A stretch of DNA of 7,441 nt from Candidatus Aminicenantota bacterium (GTDB lineage: Bacteria; Acidobacteriota; Aminicenantia; UBA2199): NCBI GenBank assembly GCA_020355945.1, contig CP070627.1, positions 4,381,324 to 4,388,764 on the forward strand, given 5' to 3'. The position numbers and the translations under genes are program-made. Shown here one piece after another: positions 1 through 6,931 of this stretch (positions within the stretch are counted from its first letter, which is position 1; each line of letters opens with the position of its first letter). The notes beneath the pieces were generated by a model that worked only from the letters and a program-made list of their open reading frames with translations, did no database searches and was not told where the DNA came from.

Positions 1-482
1 GTTCCCAGCGGCATATCCAGGTGCTCTGCAATTTGCTGGTATGAAAAATCCTGGATATCTCTCATAATGACCAGTGATCTCAAATCCGGTGGCAAAAGAA
101 GTAGTTTTTTTCTAAGGTACATGATATCGCTTTTCCTGATGAGTGAGTCTTCCGGGGTGTCTGCTTCAGCGGAATATTCATTCCTGATGTTGTCGTCCAA
201 TTCCAGGCTCTTCCTGTTGTATTTGTGTTTTCGCCAGTAGTCGATACAGTAATTTTTTGAGAGCCGCAGTAGCCAGGCGGTGAAGGTCTTTTCGCCTTCA
301 AACCTGTTAATATTGTTATAGACCTTGAGGAAGATATCCTGGGTGATATCAGCCGCGTCATCGCTGTTGCCAGCGAAATTTAACGCCATGTTGTAAACTG
401 TCTTAGAATATCTATTCACAATCATATTCCAGGCCTCCTGGTCACCTGCTTTTAATCGTCTAACTATTCTGTCTATATCCAT
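1..482 (-). CDS. ECF-type RNA polymerase sigma factor, 3' end beyond window edge
   Basis: Group 4 (ECF) sigma-70 family factor, which would direct core RNA polymerase to a dedicated set of promoters. The frame opens with MDIDRIVRRLKAGDQEAW at 482 and stays open to the window edge, giving 160 codons. Region 2 spans about residues 15-88. It includes the core-binding segment DDAADITQDIFLKVY (41-55) and the -10 recognition segment with FEGEKTFTAWLLRLSKNYCI (61-80) and DYWRK after it. An acidic linker (about 94-112) leads into region 4 (113 onward), with LPPDLRSLVIMRDIQDFSYQ then QIAEHLDMPLGT, the first part of the -35-binding helix-turn-helix. Only the recognition helix and C-terminus are missing. 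The ATG at 482 is chosen because the upstream ATG at 488 is out of frame and stops quickly. The Shine-Dalgarno is weak (AGGG, 8 nt spacing). An anti-sigma gene might follow outside the window; none is visible. The family call is secure, the regulon unknown. Confidence 0.95.
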   Translation of the reverse strand, partial: MDIDRIVRRLKAGDQEAWNMIVNRYSKTVYNMALNFAGNSDDAADITQDIFLKVYNNINRFEGEKTFTAWLLRLSKNYCIDYWRKHKYNRKSLELDDNIRNEYSAEADTPEDSLIRKSDIMYLRKKLLLLPPDLRSLVIMRDIQDFSYQQIAEHLDMPLG

Positions 483-506
483 ATTTCATACCCTAATAAC
501 GAAATC

Positions 507-535
507 ATTATAGCAGAAGTTCCCAATAATTTAAA
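507..535 (-). promoter_or_regulatory. Predicted extended -10 promoter of the ECF sigma factor gene
   Basis: On the minus strand the -10 hexamer is a perfect TATAAT (512-507). It is preceded directly by TGC (515-513), which makes an extended -10. A weak -35, TTTAAA (535-530), lies 17 bp upstream. The predicted start is near 500, leaving a leader of under 20 nt before the ATG at 482. It looks like a housekeeping-sigma promoter; I see no ECF-type AAC motif that would suggest autoregulation. Confidence 0.6.
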
Positions 536-546
536 ATTTTTTAATT

Positions 547-676
547 TGCCTTCGGCGGCCAGGAGGTCTGCAGCATGGGCAAAGCTGTTGACATAATAAA
601 AAGTTTTTGCGGGGGGGGGCCGGGGGGGCAGTTTTTTCAAAAAGCGCCCCCCCTATGCTTCACGGAGCCGAAGGCA
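547..676. repeat. Spacer with nested inverted repeats and long G/C homopolymer runs
   Basis: This region fills the 201-nt gap between the sigma factor and aminopeptidase genes. The outer arms TGCCTTCGGC (547-556) and GCCGAAGGCA (667-676) are perfect 10-nt inverted repeats about 110 nt apart. Inside are nine G (611-619), CC, and seven G (622-628), and then seven C (647-653). GGGGGGGC (622-629) can pair with GCCCCCCC (646-653) around a T6/A5 inner stem. Read on the minus strand, this strong hairpin lies just after the aminopeptidase stop, so it may end or protect that transcript. It lacks a U-tract directly after the stem, so it is not a textbook intrinsic terminator. No open frame in it looks coding. 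Confidence 0.55.
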
Positions 677-683
677 TAGAAAA

Positions 684-1874
684 TCAAGGGATGGTCCAGA
701 TGTTATTTTTAATTTCCAATTTGGTATTGTCGAAATAGACGGCCCGACCGGCGCCCCCGGGTCTGAAATCCGTTACAATATCCACATGTTGGGCGGATTT
801 ATTTATAATACCTTTTTTAAAGAATTCATCCAGTTGGGCTTTTCCTTCTTCTGATGCAGGGTCTTTCACGTAGCATTCGGGGTAACTTTCACCAATGGCG
901 ATATGCAGGGTGCCGCCTACTTTTTCCACGAACAGGGGGTGTTTCAGGGCGGTTTGTAAGCCGCTGTTCATTCCCAGGGCCACTTCTCCGATACGGTGAG
1001 ACCCTTCATCGGTTTCAATGATTTTTTTCAGGGTTTTAGGTTCTTTTTCTGCGCTGTATTCTTTGATAATCCCGTTTTCAAATTTAAGGTAAATCCCCTG
1101 GATGGTGACGCCATTATAATAAACCGGGAGGTCTACGAAGATCTCTCCTGTTGTGGAATTGGCATCCGGGCTGGTATAGATTTCACCGTCAGGGAAGTTT
1201 CGTTCGCCTACGCAGCGGACCACAAATCGGTCTGAAATGTCCATTTCCAGTTCTAGCCGGTTCCCGGTTTTGGGGCATTGGGTTTGTATCCTGATGGTTT
1301 TTGCTTTTTCCATTAATTGGGCGAGTGGTTCTTCGATTTCCCCGAGCATTTTGTGATCGGTGGTAGAGGCTTTAACGATGATATTGGTGTATTCTTCCAG
1401 GGACATACCTTCCAACTCGGCAAAGGCTTGTGTAGGAAAGAGGGTCAGTACCCAGGATTTGGCCAGTCGAATCGTTTTAAAAGGGTGATCGGCTTTCATC
1501 AGTTCAGCGGCGGTTTTTTCCGGGAGGTTAGCAAAGAGAGCCGGGTTTTCAGCGCCCAGGATTTCGATATATTTGGTCATGGCCTGGTAGCGGCTGTGGT
1601 GCCACTCAGGGACACGATTGATTTGTTCCAGGGTGCCGAATTTTGTAATCGATGCCCCCCATACTTTACCGCGATCGTTGTCCGGTGCCACTAGATTGAT
1701 ATCTGCAATGGCGCCGGCGGCAAAAATCTTATCCTGGAGAACTGACATCAATGGCCAGGTAATATGTTCGCCTTTGATCATCACGATATCTTCCGGCTTA
1801 ATACCTCCCAATGAATGGTTGAGTATATAATTTGCCCAGGTTTCCAGGTCTTTTTGACTTATTTTAGCACTCAT
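684..1874 (-). CDS. M29-family metallo-aminopeptidase (AmpS/PepS/aminopeptidase T type)
   Basis: Cytosolic exopeptidase that removes N-terminal amino acids from peptides, using a two-metal centre. At 396 residues it is close to the usual length of about 410 for MEROPS family M29. The five metal ligands known for the family are all present: E231 in NFPDGEIYTSP, E297 in HRIGEVALG, H324 in LHIAIG, and H363 and D365 in SAQHVD. The E-to-E spacing of 66 matches characterised members. The N-terminal half (1-190) is the less conserved cap/dimerisation part. There is no signal peptide or membrane segment. The ATG at 1874 has a strong AGGAG (1886-1882) 7 nt upstream, and the stop is TGA at 686-684. The gene lies 117 nt after the kinase gene and seems to have its own promoter, so it need not share that gene's function. 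Likely role is general peptide turnover. The last motif reads HVDIVTD rather than the commoner HxDFMIG, a mild variation. Confidence 0.93.
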   Translation of the reverse strand: MSAKISQKDLETWANYILNHSLGGIKPEDIVMIKGEHITWPLMSVLQDKIFAAGAIADINLVAPDNDRGKVWGASITKFGTLEQINRVPEWHHSRYQAMTKYIEILGAENPALFANLPEKTAAELMKADHPFKTIRLAKSWVLTLFPTQAFAELEGMSLEEYTNIIVKASTTDHKMLGEIEEPLAQLMEKAKTIRIQTQCPKTGNRLELEMDISDRFVVRCVGERNFPDGEIYTSPDANSTTGEIFVDLPVYYNGVTIQGIYLKFENGIIKEYSAEKEPKTLKKIIETDEGSHRIGEVALGMNSGLQTALKHPLFVEKVGGTLHIAIGESYPECYVKDPASEEGKAQLDEFFKKGIINKSAQHVDIVTDFRPGGAGRAVYFDNTKLEIKNNIWTIP

Positions 1875-1899
1875 TTATCTTCTCCTTTTATTTTTTAGC

Positions 1900-1926
1900 C
1901 ACAGAGGGCACAGAGATCACAGAGGG
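1900..1926. repeat. Three tandem 9-nt repeats CACAGAGGG / CACAGAGAT / CACAGAGGG
   Basis: Three head-to-tail 9-mers occupy 1900-1908, 1909-1917 and 1918-1926. The outer two are identical and the middle one differs at its last two bases. They lie 26-52 nt upstream of the aminopeptidase start, between the candidate -10 element and the Shine-Dalgarno site. I recall similar CACAGAG-type tandem motifs in spacers of other bacterial genomes, but could not check this. Direct repeats in a leader could bind a regulator or simply be a dispersed spacer repeat. Confidence 0.7.
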
Positions 1927-1929
1927 TAG

Positions 1930-1938
1930 AGTATAACA
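1930..1938 (-). promoter_or_regulatory. Candidate extended -10 element for the aminopeptidase gene
   Basis: On the minus strand TGT (1938-1936) runs directly into TATACT (1935-1930), a TGn-extended -10. No convincing -35 is present at 16-18 bp. A start near 1923 would put the triple CACAGAG repeat in a leader of about 50 nt before the ATG. This suggests independent expression of the aminopeptidase, but readthrough from the kinase gene is equally possible. Confidence 0.35.
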
Positions 1939-1991
1939 CATTTTCAAATTATTATCTATCAGCAAAAGTTTGCCTCCGGATGCCAGGAAGC

Positions 1992-4900
1992 CTAACTGAT
2001 ATCATCCGGGGATAAAGGTAAATGCACATAAAAGGTGGTGCCTTCCCCTGGTTTGCTTTCATAATAGATTTTTCCTTTATGTTTTTCCGTAACAATGTTA
2101 TGAACCAGGGAAAGCCCCTGTCCGGTGCCTTTACCCACTTCCTTGGTGGTAAAAAAAGGATTGTAAATATTGTCCTTAATATCATCCGGTATACCACACC
2201 CATTGTCAGCAATGGATACGATGACTTCATCGTTATTGAGTGCGGTGGTAATTTTTATTAATCCTGGTTTGCCTTTTTCCTGGATGGCGTCTGCCGCATT
2301 GATCAATAAATTCATAAAGACCTGGACCAATTCACCAGGATAACAAAGAACCTGGGGAATATCCGGACAGAATTCCGTCTGTACCTGGTAAATTTCATTC
2401 TTGTTTTTACGAATGAACACCAGGGTAGTCTCTAATAATTCATGGATATTGGCTTGCTCCATCACACCCCTGCCCGGATGGGTATAATCCATCATGGATT
2501 GAATGATTGTTGTCACCCGGGATACTCCTTTAATGATCTGATCGGATGCCTTGGGCCCCTCCTTGAGAATATATTCAATATCATATTCTTTACATGCTTT
2601 TTCCAGGTTCTCTTTTACCCGTGTGGGGTCTGATTTTTCAATGGCTGTTAATGACTGATTTAAAGCATTAAAAAATTTTACCAGGTTTTCAAAAGAATCA
2701 TATATAAAATAAGAATTGTTGCCGATATATTGAAGTGGTGATTTTATTTCATGGGCGATGTTTCTTGCCATTTTTCCCAGGGATTCCAGTTTTTGTGACA
2801 GGTTTCGCCTCATTTCTTCTTCTTTTTTGTGGGTAATATCTTCTGCTAAAAATAGAAACCCCAATTTTTGACCGCTTCTGTCCATGATCGGGTTGATCGT
2901 CCCTAACAAAAGTTTTGCCCCGGTATCTTTAAATTGAATAGGGATTTCAAAAATATCATAGACATTGTCCGGTCCCAGTCCCTTATCCATCAGCATATTT
3001 AATGTACCCGGGGTAATATAATCTTTTAACACTTCGACAAATAACTGCCCATTGGTTTGAGTGGCTGGAATCCCAAAACATTTCTCCGCGGTTTCATTCC
3101 ATTGATATATTTTCCCATTTGCATCAACGGCAATCAATAAAGAAGAGATAGCGGTTATTAACTTTTCAATTTCCGCGCGACGGAATTCTGCCAGGTCCCT
3201 GGAGCGCTCCATTACATCACGGGATTGTTTTAATATTTCCTGGACCCGCTGCTGCTCTGCCAATTCCCTTCTTAACCGCCTGGTGCGATTAAGATAGAGG
3301 ATAATTAAAAGCAGGATAATACTTAGACCCACTGTAATCCGAAACCACCATTCCTTCCAGAAAGGTGGGGTAATAATTATTTTTAAGGAAGTTCCTTTCT
3401 CATTCCATATCCCGGCATTATTCGAGCCTTTAACTTTAAATATATATTTTCCATGGTTTAGGTTCGTATAGCTGGCAAAAGGCTTCCTGGCATCTGTTTC
3501 GATCCAATCTTTGTCAAATCCTTCCATTTTGTACTTATATCTATTATTTTCAGGCCAGGTATAATCCAGTGCTGCAAATTCAATTGAAAACATATTCTCC
3601 TCGTAGGAGAGACGAATTCCATCTGTTTCTGTTATCGATTTTTTAAGCCTTCCTCCACTTCCGGCGCCAACGGATTTGTTAAATATCTTAAAATCCGTAA
3701 TAAAGATATCCGGGATGTGGGTATTGTCTTTAATCTTTCCAGGGAAAAAAGAGATAAAGCCATTCATCCCCCCAAAGAACATTTCATTGCTGGGGCTTTT
3801 ATGATATGCATCATGGTTAAATACCCTGATCTGTACTCCATAGCCTTCATCAATATTTTTAGATTCCCGGGTTTGCCGATTAAAACGGAATAATCCATTT
3901 TGAGTACTGATCCAGAGAAACCCCTTTCCATCTTCTAAAATTCCATACACCTTATTGCCGGGAAGTCCTTGTTTTTCCGCGTAAACGAGAAATTTCCCGG
4001 TTCCCGGATCAAATTGATTAAGCCCGCTATCGGTTCCCAACCATAATTTACCATCCTCATCCCGGTATATCGATCGAATCGTGCTGCTGCTCAAACCGCC
4101 GGGGTTATGGGGATCGTATTTATAGATATAAAGTTCTCTTTTCTCAGTATTAAATCTAATGAGTCCATCATTGTACGTTCCGATCCATAAAATACTATAT
4201 CCATTAACAATTTGCTCATGAATACACAAAATATAAACGTTGTTTAAAAGTTTGAGATCATCGGTTTTATTGGTAAAATTTACAAATGATTTTTCTTTAC
4301 GGTCAAAGAGATTAAGTCCCTTACTTGTACCGATCCATAACTGTCTTTTTTTATCTTCATAGATTGGTCCTACCTTATTATCACTGATACTCCCGGGATT
4401 TTTGCCATCATGCTGAAATGATGTAAATTTCTCGGTTTCTCGATTCAATTGATTCAATCCGTTGTCAGTACTTACCCATAGTACATTATAACTATCAATA
4501 AAAATGTACCGTATCACATCGCTGCTGATGCTGGCAGGGTCTTGCGGATTTTGCAGGAAATGAGTAACGGTTTTGTTTCTCCTGTTAAAGCGGTTCAAAC
4601 CTCGATAAGTGCCTATCCAAATGATTTCATCTTCTATATGGATTGCTTGCACCACGCTGTCGCTTAGACTATTAGGATTCCTCACATGGTGAATGAAATG
4701 AGAAATTTTTTCTTTTTTTCGATCGTATGTATTGAGGCCCCCGGAGTAGGTCCCGATCCACAACATCCCGGTTTTATCCTCGTAGATGGAGGATATCATA
4801 TTGCCGCTGATACTTCGGGGACTACTGGCATCATGAGTGTAGCAATCAAAAGTCCCTTCTTCTCTTGAAAATTTACAGAGACCGTTTCCAAAGGTCCCTA

Positions 4901-5822
4901 TCCAGATGATACCGGTTCGATCCTCGTAAATACAGGATATTCGGTTATGACTGGTCTCTGTGCGGTCGGGTGCGGCTGCGCCGATAAGGTAATAGGTAAA
5001 TTGATCTGTTTCCCGGATGTATTCATGAAGGCCCCCGCCCCAGGTCCCCACCCATAAAACACCTTTACTATCTTCAAAGATACTCCAGATATTATTTTCC
5101 TTTAAAGTACCCTGCCTATCCGCATCATGTTTATAATAGGTGAAGGTTTCTTTTTCTATGTCAAACCGGTTCAGCCCGTTATCAGTACCGATCCACAATA
5201 GACCCTGGTAATCCTGGCAAAGCGAATTCACCGTATCACTGCTGAGCCTGTTGGGGTTTGCACTATCATGTTTATATGACTTGAAGTTCCCTGTTTCCCT
5301 ATCAAACCGGTTCAGCCCACCTGAATACGTTCCAATCCAGAAATAACCACTGCTGTCCTCATAGATGCTTGAGACATCGTTATCGCTCAGGCTTAAGGGA
5401 TCATCTTCGTTTTTCTGGTAACGGGTGAAGGATTCGGTGTCCCAGTGGAAACGATTGAGACCATTACTTGTTCCTATCCATAGGACTTCCTGGCTGTCCA
5501 GGTAGAGGCAAGTGATCCTATTATCAGAGATGCTTTTAGTGTCACCTGGATCATGTTTATGAGCAACGCATTTGTAACCATCGAAGCGATACAGGCCATT
5601 ATCGGTGCCCAACCAGATAAATCCCTTGGGGCCCTGGATGATGGCATTGATAGAAGCTTCGGACAACTCATGATTATACAAAATTTTGTCAAAAACACCA
5701 CTGCCTTGTAAAAATTTGTTGGCTGCAGTTGTTGACTGACTTTGGGCGAAAACACAGGCTTGAAAAATTAAAATAAAAACAAAAGGAAATAAGCCCCTCG
5801 ATTGCAAAAAAGCTCTTTTCAT
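1992..5822 (-). CDS. Membrane sensor histidine kinase with periplasmic 14-blade Reg_prop propellers, Y_Y_Y, PAS, HisKA and HATPase_c domains
   Basis: Transmembrane two-component sensor of 1276 residues from the chosen start. Residues 1-26 form a signal peptide (KR, hydrophobic LFPFVFILIF, cleavage after CVFA). Thirteen blades follow, marked by W-[ILV]-[GS]-T at W70, 115, 162, 210, 257, 307, 355, 402, 449, 496, 546, 594 and 637. A fourteenth, degenerate blade is at 680-694, so two seven-bladed propellers are likely. Then come Y_Y_Y (about 740-818), one membrane span (828-844), a coiled coil (845-887), PAS (888-1000), and HisKA with H1024 in NIAHEIKSPLQ. HATPase_c has N1171/N1175, DNGCGIP (1206-1212), NPFFTTK (1221-1227) and GKGTGQGL (1230-1237). 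All kinase motifs are intact. Unlike Bacteroides hybrid systems it lacks receiver and AraC domains, so it needs a separate response regulator, not seen here. The ligand is unknown. The ATG at 5822 gives a normal signal peptide. GTG 5831 has AGGT 10 nt upstream; ATG 5867 adds 15 residues but has no Shine-Dalgarno. A 65-nt gap suggests co-transcription with the small gene upstream. Confidence 0.95.
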   Translation of the reverse strand: MKRAFLQSRGLFPFVFILIFQACVFAQSQSTTAANKFLQGSGVFDKILYNHELSEASINAIIQGPKGFIWLGTDNGLYRFDGYKCVAHKHDPGDTKSISDNRITCLYLDSQEVLWIGTSNGLNRFHWDTESFTRYQKNEDDPLSLSDNDVSSIYEDSSGYFWIGTYSGGLNRFDRETGNFKSYKHDSANPNRLSSDTVNSLCQDYQGLLWIGTDNGLNRFDIEKETFTYYKHDADRQGTLKENNIWSIFEDSKGVLWVGTWGGGLHEYIRETDQFTYYLIGAAAPDRTETSHNRISCIYEDRTGIIWIGTFGNGLCKFSREEGTFDCYTHDASSPRSISGNMISSIYEDKTGMLWIGTYSGGLNTYDRKKEKISHFIHHVRNPNSLSDSVVQAIHIEDEIIWIGTYRGLNRFNRRNKTVTHFLQNPQDPASISSDVIRYIFIDSYNVLWVSTDNGLNQLNRETEKFTSFQHDGKNPGSISDNKVGPIYEDKKRQLWIGTSKGLNLFDRKEKSFVNFTNKTDDLKLLNNVYILCIHEQIVNGYSILWIGTYNDGLIRFNTEKRELYIYKYDPHNPGGLSSSTIRSIYRDEDGKLWLGTDSGLNQFDPGTGKFLVYAEKQGLPGNKVYGILEDGKGFLWISTQNGLFRFNRQTRESKNIDEGYGVQIRVFNHDAYHKSPSNEMFFGGMNGFISFFPGKIKDNTHIPDIFITDFKIFNKSVGAGSGGRLKKSITETDGIRLSYEENMFSIEFAALDYTWPENNRYKYKMEGFDKDWIETDARKPFASYTNLNHGKYIFKVKGSNNAGIWNEKGTSLKIIITPPFWKEWWFRITVGLSIILLLIILYLNRTRRLRRELAEQQRVQEILKQSRDVMERSRDLAEFRRAEIEKLITAISSLLIAVDANGKIYQWNETAEKCFGIPATQTNGQLFVEVLKDYITPGTLNMLMDKGLGPDNVYDIFEIPIQFKDTGAKLLLGTINPIMDRSGQKLGFLFLAEDITHKKEEEMRRNLSQKLESLGKMARNIAHEIKSPLQYIGNNSYFIYDSFENLVKFFNALNQSLTAIEKSDPTRVKENLEKACKEYDIEYILKEGPKASDQIIKGVSRVTTIIQSMMDYTHPGRGVMEQANIHELLETTLVFIRKNKNEIYQVQTEFCPDIPQVLCYPGELVQVFMNLLINAADAIQEKGKPGLIKITTALNNDEVIVSIADNGCGIPDDIKDNIYNPFFTTKEVGKGTGQGLSLVHNIVTEKHKGKIYYESKPGEGTTFYVHLPLSPDDIS

Positions 5823-5842
5823 CTTTGGCACGTAATATCTTA

Positions 5843-5863
5843 CCTGGTTATTTTTTGCCCAGG
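5843..5863 (-). promoter_or_regulatory. Small hairpin upstream of the kinase start
   Basis: On the minus strand CCTGG (5863-5859) can pair with CCAGG (5847-5843) across an A-rich 11-nt loop. The second arm includes the AGG that could serve as Shine-Dalgarno for the GTG start at 5831. If formed, it would limit kinase translation relative to the preceding small gene. A 5-bp stem is weak and may be chance. Confidence 0.25.
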
Positions 5864-5887
5864 ACATTCAATTACAGGATTTAATAG

Positions 5888-6118
5888 TTAAAAGCCATCG
5901 GGTATACGGGGTCTTCCTACCGGGCATGGCTCACCACTGATCACATCCCCGACTTTACTTGCAAACAAACTATCAAAATAAGCGAGCCCTGCATCAGCCA
6001 TCATCTTTTTTGCTGCCAAATTACCTTTCAATATTTCCGGTGGTATGGCGTCAATAAAGTCCTTAATTTTACTAAGGCTTAACCTGACATTTACGTTGTC
6101 CTGTCCATGAGTTGTCAT
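5888..6118 (-). CDS. Small conserved protein of unknown function, diverged third member of the paralog family
   Basis: A 76-residue protein that I do not recognise. It has no signal peptide, membrane span or lipobox, so it is cytosolic unless exported by a dedicated route. It shares about 30 positions with the other two small proteins here. Shared elements are VNV-L-S--KI-DF at 9-21, PE at 27-28, KK-MAD at 37-42, DS-F at 49-52 and DV at 58-59. A single cysteine (C65) lies in a Pro/Gly-rich tail, and PRIP occurs at 70-73. Unlike its paralogs it continues three residues past RIP, ending DGF. The two central segments look like amphipathic helices. The ATG at 6118 is chosen because AGGAGG (6129-6124) lies 5 nt upstream, exactly as in the paralogs. 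A TTG at 6136 would extend the frame by six residues but would include that Shine-Dalgarno site. The gene has its own promoter and lies just upstream of the sensor kinase, probably in one transcript. It could be a precursor peptide, a small regulator or a kinase partner; none is proven. Confidence 0.8.
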   Translation of the reverse strand: MTTHGQDNVNVRLSLSKIKDFIDAIPPEILKGNLAAKKMMADAGLAYFDSLFASKVGDVISGEPCPVGRPRIPDGF

Positions 6119-6203
6119 TTTATCCTCCTTTTCCAACTCCTTTCCCTGGCAACCTATTTATTGATTGCCTCCCTCAGGATGTCGGAATTTTTAATACAAT
6201 ACT

Positions 6204-6232
6204 ATTTTAAAAGAAAAAAGATAAAATTTCAA
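6204..6232 (-). promoter_or_regulatory. Predicted sigma70 promoter of the third small gene (and probably the kinase)
   Basis: On the minus strand TTGAAA (6232-6227) is followed after exactly 17 bp by TAAAAT (6209-6204). The spacer is near-identical to those of the other two small-gene promoters (TTTTAnCTTTTTT core). The -10 differs by one base from the TATAAT of its siblings and is probably weaker. The predicted leader is about 79 nt. Confidence 0.75.
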
Positions 6233-6272
6233 TAGGTATCCCTTGTTTTTTTTACAATTTTTCGGAACGGTT

Positions 6273-6400
6273 AAGCTCCGGCCCCAAGCCAAAAGCCAAA
6301 ACTCCAGGCCGCAAGCAGAAATCCGCAGACTGCAAGCCGAAAACCGGGCAGATATCTGCCAACGCTTAAAGCTTTAGGCTGGGGCTTGAAACCGGAGCTT
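6273..6400. repeat. 128-nt palindrome-rich element with 18-nt imperfect inverted ends
   Basis: AAGCTCCGGCCCCAAGCC (6273-6290) and GGCTTGAAACCGGAGCTT (6383-6400) are inverted repeats matching at 15 of 18 positions. In minus-strand RNA the three mismatches become G-U pairs, so an unbroken 18-bp stem is possible. The interior holds a perfect 14-nt palindrome GGCAGATATCTGCC (6347-6360), TAAAGCTTTA (6367-6376) and degenerate direct repeats of the type GCAAGC-GAAA (6311-6343). The element accounts for most of the extra length between the second and third small genes. It is more GC-rich than the A/T-rich sequence around it. It could be a MITE-like insertion, a structured 3' end of the second gene's transcript, or a dispersed spacer repeat. 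I see no clear target-site duplication and no U-tract. Confidence 0.6.
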
Positions 6401-6462
6401 GCCGCTTCAACTCCGTAATTTTACCTGGCTTTCAAAGAACGAGTAAGTTATTTCCTTTCCGG

Positions 6463-6696
6463 TTAGGGAATGCGGGGTTTTGTTCCACCGCATCGGCCAA
6501 AAGTCATCACATCTCTGTCCCTGGCATCAAAATAAGAATCAAGATGTTCCAATGCTCTGTCAGCCATTTTCTTTTTTTTCACCAGGCCACCGGTAAATAC
6601 TTCCGGTGATAAAGCATTGGTGAAATCCCTGATCTTCCGGAAACTTAACTGTACATTTACAGGGTTAAATCCCTGTTGTTGGTGATACTCTCTCAT
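6463..6696 (-). CDS. Small conserved protein of unknown function, second member of the paralog family
   Basis: A 77-residue protein about 80% identical to the one encoded at 7162-6932. Identity is concentrated in residues 1-68, and the last eight or nine residues diverge. It opens MREYHQQQGFNPVNVQLSF and continues with KIRDFTNALSPEVF. A lysine-rich patch (KKKK, 40-43) and MADRALEHLDSYF (44-56) follow. The tail is DVMTFGRCGGTKPRIP, with one cysteine (C69), and ends exactly at RIP. There is no signal peptide or membrane segment. The ATG at 6696 has AGGAGG (6707-6702) 5 nt upstream; an in-frame TTG at 6714 is less likely because it precedes that site. It has its own promoter and lies in a tandem duplication, so three small proteins of this type are made from separate but alike transcription units. 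The pattern of conserved body and variable Cys/Pro tail resembles precursor peptides, but no modifying enzyme is visible. Confidence 0.82.
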   Translation of the reverse strand: MREYHQQQGFNPVNVQLSFRKIRDFTNALSPEVFTGGLVKKKKMADRALEHLDSYFDARDRDVMTFGRCGGTKPRIP

Positions 6697-6787
6697 GTTT
6701 TCCTCCTTTACCAACTCTCTTTTTTTTGGCGGTCTGAATAAACAGCCGCTCTCCTTAGAATGTTGGGCCTTTCAATCTAAGACATAT

Positions 6788-6816
6788 ATTATAGAATAAA
6801 AAAGGTAAAATTTCAA
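6788..6816 (-). promoter_or_regulatory. Predicted sigma70 promoter of the second small gene
   Basis: On the minus strand TTGAAA (6816-6811) and a perfect TATAAT (6793-6788) are separated by 17 bp. The spacer has the same TTTTACCTTTTTTATT pattern as the promoter at 7278-7250. The predicted start is near 6781 with a leader of about 85 nt. It should be a strong constitutive-type promoter unless an operator overlaps it. Confidence 0.85.
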
Positions 6817-6893
6817 CTTTTGTTTTGGTTTTTTTTAATTTTATACGTCCCCTTTGAAGGGTTCTCAACCCATTTGGCCGGAAATCCAGGTGG

Positions 6894-6913
6894 AAAACCT
6901 TTTATTCAAAAGG
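6894..6913 (-). terminator. Weak intrinsic terminator-like hairpin after the first small gene
   Basis: Nineteen nt past the TAA of the gene at 7162-6932, the minus strand reads CCTTTT (6913-6908), a GAAT loop, then AAAAGG (6903-6898) and TTTT. The perfect 6-bp stem is followed by a short T-run. The stem is AT-rich, so termination would be partial and some readthrough into the next small gene is likely. A second small hairpin, GGGTT/AACCC (6871-6859), follows. Confidence 0.4.
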
Positions 6914-6931
6914 AAGTTATTTTCTTTTCGT

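Noticed and set aside
80..361. Open frame of 93 codons on the minus strand
   Set aside because: It lies within the ECF sigma factor gene in another frame. The sigma frame gives clear region 2 and region 4 motifs; this one gives low-complexity S/T-rich sequence with no motif.
996..1830. Plus-strand open frames across the aminopeptidase gene
   Set aside because: They are antisense to a gene with all five M29 metal ligands, have no convincing start signals, and encode nothing recognisable.
3741..5690. Possible CRISPR-like or tandem DNA repeat suggested by the periodic pattern of about 141 nt
   Set aside because: The period is the 47-residue beta-propeller blade of the kinase. Repeats are degenerate and protein-coding throughout, with no spacers.
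5474..5755. Minus-strand open frame inside the 5' part of the kinase gene
   Set aside because: It is out of frame with the Reg_prop blades and has no motif or ribosome binding site. It arises from the repetitive blade coding sequence, as do the small plus-strand frames at 2022-2633 and 4686-4868.
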